Below are positions 38,628 to 44,771 of a stretch of 44,771 nucleotides of DNA, piece by piece. The DNA is from Gammaproteobacteria bacterium (GTDB lineage: Bacteria; Pseudomonadota; Gammaproteobacteria; Enterobacterales; GCA-2746155), in NCBI GenBank assembly GCA_002746155.1, contig NVWF01000005.1, forward strand, positions 79,180 to 123,950, read 5' to 3'. Below the pieces are notes generated by a model. The model had not been told where the DNA came from, made no database searches, and worked only from the letters and a program-made list of their open reading frames with translations. The first letter of the stretch is position 1, and each line of letters starts with the position of its first letter. Position numbers and translations under genes: made by a program.

Positions 38628-40664
38628 GTGAAGTACAGAGACGATATTGATGGCTTGCGTGCAATTGCTGTTATTGGGGTTATTTTTTATCACTTTGGTA
38701 TTGGGAATATTAGTGGAGGTTTTGTTGGTGTTGATGTTTTTTTTGTATTGTCAGGCTATTTAATTGGTGGCATAACATTTAGACAATTGCAAACATCTCA
38801 GTTTTCTTTCAGTAATTTTTATTTTCGTCGGATACGCAGATTATTTCCAGTGTACGCATTTATAATGTTAGTAACTATCGTTGTAGCATATACAATGATG
38901 TTACCCATAGATTTCCGTGAGTTTGGCCAAAGTATTTTTGCATCTACTCTCTATATTTCAAATATATTGTTTTTTCTTGAGGCAGGTTATTTTGATAGCG
39001 CATCACATCTAAAGCCTTTACTACACACCTGGTCTCTATCAATAGAAGAACAATTTTATTTAATATTTCCTCTATTGGCATGGTTTGCTAGAAGTCAATC
39101 TCGCTTATGGATTTTTGTTCTCTTCACCTTGCTAAGTGTTGCATCATTTGTATCCTCCGTTTTCTATATTGAAAAAGACAGTACAGCAGTATTCTACTTG
39201 TATCCTTTCAGAGCATGGGAGCTTTTTCTGGGAGTTATTCTAGCATTAAATATTATACCTGAAGTTCGAAATAAAGTTGTTGGGAGTATGTTTTCTTTGC
39301 TTGGTATTATTATGATCTTGATACCATACTTTTTTTATGATAATTCAACAATATTTCCAGGATATTCTGCTCTACTACCGTGTGTGGGTACAGCCTTGGT
39401 ACTGCATTCTGGTAGTAATGGCTATTATTTCATACACAAATTATTAGCAAGCTCGATACCAAAATTTATTGGTAAAATTTCTTACTCTCTATATCTGTGG
39501 CATTGGCCAATTTTTGTTTTTTTTATATACGACAAACAGAATGAACTGTCGATTATTAGTTCTCTGATGTTGGTTATTTTGACATTTATATTGTCGATAT
39601 TGTCATGGATGTTTATTGAAACTCCTTTTAGAAAAGGAAAAATAATATTTTCGAAAAGCAAATCATCTGTATTTGCTAGTACAGCTTTTGTTTCTTGTGT
39701 ATTCTTAATTGTTGGCTTCTATATCCAGTTTACTGATGGCATGCCTGGTCGTTTAAATCAGGAGCAGTCAATGTTTTCTAATATCAAATTATTTGGTGCA
39801 TTACCAAATTGTGAGAATCATAATAATGATGTATTTCCAAATATACGACACTGTAGTTTAGGCCAACCACAAAATGCCCAAAAATATACATTAGTGTGGG
39901 GTGATTCACATGGTGGTGCTTTTGCTCAAGGAATCCTCAAGGCATTCGATGGGTTAGATAATGATCTTTTGATAGCCTGGTCAGGTGGGTGCCCAACGTT
40001 GTTCAATATAATAAAGCAAGAAACGGCCTCTACAAATGCAGAAGATGCACTTTGTACAAGTCAAAATAAATCAATTGAAAAGCTAATCAAAAGAGATGCT
40101 GATAAGATCAATGCTATTGTCCTGATAGGTAGGTGGTCCTATTATATTAATGGTAAAGGCTATGGAATTGATTCACAGAATTTAATTAAAATTAGTTCAC
40201 CTCCAATGAACAAGCAAAATAAGGCAGATGACAGATCATCTTTCACACAACTTTTTGAGTCGACATTACTTGAAATACAAAAAACTGGTATTAAAGTGTT
40301 TGTTTTAGAGCAAGTGCCTGAATTTAGTCAGTTTGACTCAAGAAAACTAGCCATTGAATTATTAAATGGAAAATCAAGTATTGATAATGTAATTAATAAC
40401 TATTCAATAGAGAGTTATTCGAATGTAATCTCTCGACAATCCTCAATGATGAGATTATTAATAGAAACAGATGAACAGGGAATTTCCACAACATTACACA
40501 CCCATAAATATTTTTGTAATAATTCTACCTGCTCAACAATTTCTGAAGGAATTCCAGTATATTTTGATAATAATCATTTATCAACATTTGGGGCAAGTGA
40601 AATTAGTCATGTTTTTGATCCTGTGTTGGAACATATTAAAATATCAAATGGTACTAAAGATTAA
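38628..40664 (+). CDS. acyltransferase 3 (OafA/YrhL-type) with C-terminal SGNH domain
   Basis: YRDDIDGLRAIAVIGVIFYHFGIGNISGGFVGVDVFFVLSGYLIGGI, FYFRRIRRLFP, LHTWSLSIEEQFYLIFPLL; C-term TLVWGDSHGGAFAQGI and FDNNHLSTFGA. Confidence 0.93.
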   Translation: MKYRDDIDGLRAIAVIGVIFYHFGIGNISGGFVGVDVFFVLSGYLIGGITFRQLQTSQFSFSNFYFRRIRRLFPVYAFIMLVTIVVAYTMMLPIDFREFGQSIFASTLYISNILFFLEAGYFDSASHLKPLLHTWSLSIEEQFYLIFPLLAWFARSQSRLWIFVLFTLLSVASFVSSVFYIEKDSTAVFYLYPFRAWELFLGVILALNIIPEVRNKVVGSMFSLLGIIMILIPYFFYDNSTIFPGYSALLPCVGTALVLHSGSNGYYFIHKLLASSIPKFIGKISYSLYLWHWPIFVFFIYDKQNELSIISSLMLVILTFILSILSWMFIETPFRKGKIIFSKSKSSVFASTAFVSCVFLIVGFYIQFTDGMPGRLNQEQSMFSNIKLFGALPNCENHNNDVFPNIRHCSLGQPQNAQKYTLVWGDSHGGAFAQGILKAFDGLDNDLLIAWSGGCPTLFNIIKQETASTNAEDALCTSQNKSIEKLIKRDADKINAIVLIGRWSYYINGKGYGIDSQNLIKISSPPMNKQNKADDRSSFTQLFESTLLEIQKTGIKVFVLEQVPEFSQFDSRKLAIELLNGKSSIDNVINNYSIESYSNVISRQSSMMRLLIETDEQGISTTLHTHKYFCNNSTCSTISEGIPVYFDNNHLSTFGASEISHVFDPVLEHIKISNGTKD

Positions 40665-40692
40665 AATATCAGAAGATTTTTGTGGTAACGTC

Positions 40693-40729
40693 AACTAACA
40701 CTATGGACTGAAAGTCCATAGTGTTAGTT
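40693..40729. repeat. perfect 17-bp inverted repeat with 3-nt loop between convergent genes
   Basis: aactaacactatggact-gaa-agtccatagtgttagtt; overlaps the stop codon of the minus-strand gene; no flanking U-tract. Confidence 0.85.
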
Positions 40730-42298
40730 AGGAAACACGCGACTGTTGCCCTGTAGGTCGTTGAAGTTTTGTAGTTCTGCCCATATCTCAGATACAATTT
40801 GTGTATAGTTAGCAAGCACTAGACTATGGACTGTGTTAGGTACTACATAATCAGCAGGTGCTTCAATGCCATAAGTTCCCATGTAGGTAATTAAGCCTGC
40901 CAAGAAGTAGAGTGTAGGACGACCGTGTGGTGCATTATCCTCATACAAGTCAATTGCTGGTATATCTACTAGTGTGGTTGTTAATACAATACCCATAATG
41001 TAACCAACTGGAATCATACGTACATTAAGTTCTGGGTTCTGCGCCATCATTACATCGTGGTAGTGTATCCACCAATCATGGAAAGAGCCATTATTAGTAG
41101 CCCAGTAGTTAGCAAGCTCTCCAGTAGTTGGGAATGTAGAGCTGAAGTTTGCACTTGTGTATGGTCCCATATCCTGCCAATTTTCATAAATTATGTATCG
41201 ACTATTTCCTGGCGCCTCGTTTTCAGCCCAGTTAAACAATGCAGCTGTAGTATCAGTTGTAACATCGGGCCAGTTTCCACTGGATTCATTGGCTGCAAAC
41301 TCTTGACGGAAGTTAGCGGGGGTAAACATAGTGACGTTAATGTTCCCTTCTGCAAATGTTTGTGTAGAACTATCCCAAGAAATTGGTGTAGGGGTAAGGT
41401 TCCAATTAGACTCTGGGGTTGGAAGACTAGCCACATGTTGTGCGCCGAAACCAAATTGTCCAGTAGCCGCATAGGTGTAACCTGCCTCTAGTGCAAGTTC
41501 ATTAATCCACCTAGGGGTATTTGTAAGGTCATTACTAAGTCCCCCAAAAGTATGATTAACCAAACTATGCCCAAAGATGAAACTCCGGACATCTGTTAGT
41601 AGAGGTGCTGGTCCCGGTAGAGGCGTAATAGTCACTACAACCGAGCTTGAGTTGGTTGCTCCATCATTATCCGTCACTGTTAATTCAAAAGTCAGCGGGG
41701 TGTTTATTGTTATGTCGGGAGCGGTAAAAGACGCCACAGCAAAAGTTGAGTTGGTAATCGATACAGTAGGTGCTCCCGTTGTTTGAGCCCAAGCATAGTT
41801 GGCAATGGTTCCATCAGGGTCACTGCTTGAACTGCCATCAAGAGTAACGGTTGTATTTTCATCAGCGCTGAAGTTGTTACCTGCAACAGCAGTTGGTACT
41901 TGATTAGTACCAGCAGCATCTAGAATTGAGACCGCAATAGTATCTGAATTCGTAGCACCATCATCATCAGTCACTGTTAATTGAAAGGCTAACTGAGTAT
42001 CAGTATTAACATCAGGTGCGGTAAATGTCGCTGTTGATTGATTAGCATTAGCAATACCAACATTAGTACCTGAAGTCTGAACCCAGGCATAACTAGCAAT
42101 TGAGCCATCTGAATCGGTACTACTACTACCATCAAGAGTAACGGTTGTATTTTCATCAGTACTGATATCAGTTCCAGTATTTGCAATTGGTGCCACATTA
42201 GTAACTGGTTGAGTATCAGAGGCTGAACTACCACCACCACAGGCAGAAATTAGCGCCAAACTCCAGACGATTATTAAGCATTTAGTTAATGTATTCAT
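40724..42298 (-). CDS. putative secreted lipoprotein with two PKD/Ig-like domains and an SGNH-hydrolase-like C-terminal domain
   Basis: Signal peptide with lipobox LISACGGGSS; two copies of ENTTVTLDGSSS.D.DG.I..YAW.Q; C-domain FIFGHSLVNHTF ... LYEDNAPHGRPTLYFLAGLI. Confidence 0.75.
   Translation of the reverse strand: MNTLTKCLIIVWSLALISACGGGSSASDTQPVTNVAPIANTGTDISTDENTTVTLDGSSSTDSDGSIASYAWVQTSGTNVGIANANQSTATFTAPDVNTDTQLAFQLTVTDDDGATNSDTIAVSILDAAGTNQVPTAVAGNNFSADENTTVTLDGSSSSDPDGTIANYAWAQTTGAPTVSITNSTFAVASFTAPDITINTPLTFELTVTDNDGATNSSSVVVTITPLPGPAPLLTDVRSFIFGHSLVNHTFGGLSNDLTNTPRWINELALEAGYTYAATGQFGFGAQHVASLPTPESNWNLTPTPISWDSSTQTFAEGNINVTMFTPANFRQEFAANESSGNWPDVTTDTTAALFNWAENEAPGNSRYIIYENWQDMGPYTSANFSSTFPTTGELANYWATNNGSFHDWWIHYHDVMMAQNPELNVRMIPVGYIMGIVLTTTLVDIPAIDLYEDNAPHGRPTLYFLAGLITYMGTYGIEAPADYVVPNTVHSLVLANYTQIVSEIWAELQNFNDLQGNSRVFPN
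41657..41790 (-). repeat. PKD-domain coding repeat, copy 1
   Basis: About 130 bp alignable base-for-base, with about 15 mismatches by eye, to 44418-44551. Confidence 0.75.
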
Positions 42299-42401
42299 GA
42301 TATACCTTGTTTGTTTAATGTATTGAAATAGAATCGCCTAGATCAAAATATTCTCGTATGACGATAGAATACTACTTCAGGGTGTAGATTACAGCTTAAT
42401 T

Positions 42402-44771
42402 TTAAGGATTGATATCTGAAACAAGCAGCTTAGAATCTTCGAATTGTAATTCCTCTACATCAAATATATAATCACTTCCTTCAGGCCCAACTATACGATA
42501 GCCATCCCTTTCAACAAAGTAAGTGTAATCTGAAAGATTACCTTTGAATAAAACAATATCATTTCCAGCCCCACCATTAATTCCATCATTTCCAAGACCG
42601 GGATAAAATGTATCATTGCCATCACTACCGATTAAATAATCTTCAGACGGAGTACCTACTAGTGTATCCGCACTTTCAGTACCATAGCTAATTAAGCCTT
42701 GTTGAAAATGTTGGCCTCCACGAGACTCCCACCAAGCTTCAGAACTACTATTAAGTGATTCAAGCAAATTTACTCGGGGATTGCTATCTGATAAAGATGC
42801 CCTCAACCCCCATGATCCATACTGAGTAGGAACGCCATGATCTGTAAAGCTCATAAATGGTCCTGTACCAATTAACCTCCATTCGTTCCAAAGCTCCTCA
42901 TACAAGTCAGCCATTTGTTGGCTACGGACAAATCCTTCTAAATGTTCTTGTAAACTTTGAAGAGCGTCATCAGGGATATCGATAAATGCACTATGGTGAA
43001 CGTGTTGGCCACCCTCATAAGCGATAAGATTAAGATTATAATTATCAGCTATTACTCGCTGGGACCTCAGACTATCAAAGAGATAAGAAAGGGTGTTATC
43101 AATGTTCTCAAATCCATTTATTTCACCTTTTAAGAGTCTGTAATGAAAGTCATAATTATCAACATTGGTATCATCCATGGCCTGGAATAACGCGTTTCTT
43201 TGGCCTTCTTCGCTAATAACCGTTCCACCAAAATAGGTTGTAGGTGATAATGCATCAAAATAAAGATGAGGAGCCGTATAGTTATTAGGATCATTATCTT
43301 CCCACATTGGTGCAGTAAGCACTTGTTCTGATATCCAAGGATTATCAGTCTGAGTTCCAGCGATACGCTTTAATCTGCTCTCAGTTTCAGTCCCAAAAAC
43401 ATCAGTCCAGACTTTCATAACCTCGGATGCACGTTTGCCATAATAATTTACCCAACCACCACCTGCATTGTTAGGATCAAGGTTCCATAAGGAAATTGCC
43501 ATACTACTAGAGTCGTGCGTCTGTTGAAAAGCCCAGTTCCAGACTTCATTGGAAAATTCTACATGAGCAACTAGATTAGAATCAAGGTTATCACGAATAA
43601 ACTCTGCAAATTGTCGAACATAATTATCGTCAGCATGAAAGGGCATATTAAACCATGGATCTGCACCAATTTCATTTGCAAGACGCACAAGAACCTCAAT
43701 AGGGGTATTGTTATTCCAAGTAACGTGTTCAATTGAATTTATCTCTGACCAAGTGGTAATTGTTGAATTGTTTGTATTCATCATATCCATAAAACGAACC
43801 TGTCTAGAGTCGCGAATGTTTTTCAACCAATCGGGATTGAAAATAGCCCCAGAGTTATATAAATCAAGCCTATCTTGCTTTATTATTTTTATATTTCGAA
43901 TATAGTTACCATTACTATTTGGATCTGTAGTAAAAATATTAACTCCCCAGACACCTTGATTATTATTGATATTAAAGACAATTCTTCCTGACTCTGTACT
44001 AATAATTTGGTCACCTTGAATGCCTGATAGCTGTATATCGCCATCACCTTCATAGGTTAAAATGTATTCCCCTCTTCTGTCCTGACCCTGATCATATTCA
44101 TTACCTTCCCAAGCGAACACTGCTTGAATTGTATATGCCTCTACAGGTATAGCTGTTGGCCAGCCATGTTCATCAAGGTACCCACCCTCCTGTAGTTCTT
44201 CATAAGTTATTCCTCCCCACTGAGCAGGTAAATGGCCTATCCATTCTCGTGACATTTTCATAATATCTAAATAAGGCAGACCAACGTACCAATCTTGCAC
44301 ACCAGTTAATCCATAGGCTAATGAAGGGTTGTTCAATCCTTCAGATGAATTTAGTTCTGGATATGAATTGAATGTAGTGATTAAGATTATAGTCGTTACA
44401 ACAGAACTTGAATTGACTGCTCCATCATCATCCGTCACTGTTAATTCAAAAGTTAGTGGTGTGTTTGTTGTTATGTCGGGAGCGGTAAAAGACGCTACCG
44501 CAAGTGTAGAGTCGGTAATCGAAACAGTAGGTGTTCCCGCTGTTTGAACCCAGCTATAACTAACAATTGTTCCATCAGAGTCATTGCTTGAACTTCCATC
44601 AAGTGAAACTTGAGTATTTTCCACAATTCTTTGATCGGAACCTGCATTGGCAACAGGTGCTAAATTGTCAACTATTACTGGAGCTTCCTCAGTAGTGACT
44701 ATTAACGTTTGGGTATTAGTCGCTCCTTCGTTATCAGTAACTGTTAACTGAAAGCCAAGTTGAGCGTTACT
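42402..44771 (-). CDS. large secreted protein: PKD-like repeats, glycoside-hydrolase-like central domain, C-terminal RTX-type Ca-binding repeats (5' end outside the window)
   Basis: Frame stays open to the window edge (SNAQLGFQLTVTDNEGATNTQTLIVTT... upstream of the called start). Central AHVEFSNEVWNWAFQQ and LIAYEGGQHVHH; C-term GTPSEDYLIGSDGNDTFYPGLGNDGINGGAGNDIVLF. Confidence 0.75.
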   Translation of the reverse strand, partial: SNAQLGFQLTVTDNEGATNTQTLIVTTEEAPVIVDNLAPVANAGSDQRIVENTQVSLDGSSSNDSDGTIVSYSWVQTAGTPTVSITDSTLAVASFTAPDITTNTPLTFELTVTDDDGAVNSSSVVTTIILITTFNSYPELNSSEGLNNPSLAYGLTGVQDWYVGLPYLDIMKMSREWIGHLPAQWGGITYEELQEGGYLDEHGWPTAIPVEAYTIQAVFAWEGNEYDQGQDRRGEYILTYEGDGDIQLSGIQGDQIISTESGRIVFNINNNQGVWGVNIFTTDPNSNGNYIRNIKIIKQDRLDLYNSGAIFNPDWLKNIRDSRQVRFMDMMNTNNSTITTWSEINSIEHVTWNNNTPIEVLVRLANEIGADPWFNMPFHADDNYVRQFAEFIRDNLDSNLVAHVEFSNEVWNWAFQQTHDSSSMAISLWNLDPNNAGGGWVNYYGKRASEVMKVWTDVFGTETESRLKRIAGTQTDNPWISEQVLTAPMWEDNDPNNYTAPHLYFDALSPTTYFGGTVISEEGQRNALFQAMDDTNVDNYDFHYRLLKGEINGFENIDNTLSYLFDSLRSQRVIADNYNLNLIAYEGGQHVHHSAFIDIPDDALQSLQEHLEGFVRSQQMADLYEELWNEWRLIGTGPFMSFTDHGVPTQYGSWGLRASLSDSNPRVNLLESLNSSSEAWWESRGGQHFQQGLISYGTESADTLVGTPSEDYLIGSDGNDTFYPGLGNDGINGGAGNDIVLFKGNLSDYTYFVERDGYRIVGPEGSDYIFDVEELQFEDSKLLVSDINP
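44418..44551 (-). repeat. PKD-domain coding repeat, copy 2
   Basis: Near-identical DNA to 41657-41790 in the neighbouring gene. Confidence 0.75.

Noticed and set aside
41057-41491. 144-aa plus-strand ORF opposite the SGNH-like gene
   Set aside because: Antisense to a coherent lipoprotein gene with lipobox and PKD repeats
1-44771. CRISPR arrays, tRNA/rRNA genes, transposases/IS ends
   Set aside because: No regularly spaced direct repeats, no recognisable RNA genes and no transposase motifs in the translated ORFs

Overview
The window is a mosaic surface-polysaccharide (O-antigen/EPS-like) biosynthesis locus from what looks like an AT-rich gammaproteobacterium. No rRNA, tRNA or CRISPR was seen. 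From left to right it holds: a membrane protein; a helicase-associated-repeat protein without a helicase; rmlB/rmlC/rmlA (rfbB/C/A) with no rmlD; a WecG/TagA glycosyltransferase; a distinctly GC-richer minus-strand cassette (GT4, Wzx-like flippase, GT2; about 5.3-8.8 kb); further glycosyltransferases, a DegT-type aminotransferase, Gfo/Idh/MocA and epimerase genes (once as two overlapping genes, once as a single fused gene); a SerAT-like hexapeptide acyltransferase; a two-gene NRPS-PKS system (20.6-31.8 kb); more GTs; a Wzy-like polymerase/ligase; an SDR; a GMC oxidoreductase; an OafA-type acyltransferase with SGNH domain; and two large secreted PKD/RTX-type proteins, one SGNH-hydrolase-like and one glycosidase-like and cut by the window edge. 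The most interesting element is the megasynthase pair. The NRPS reads as formyltransferase - half condensation domain - adenylation domain with a luciferase-like flavin monooxygenase inserted between motifs A4 and A5 - PCP, with a by-eye glycine-like specificity code. The PKS reads as KS-AT-KR-DH-ACP-TE, with DH after KR. I infer a dedicated assembly line making a small, possibly N-formylated and alpha-oxidised glycine-polyketide acyl group that may decorate the polysaccharide. All calls come from reading translated motifs; no database search was possible.
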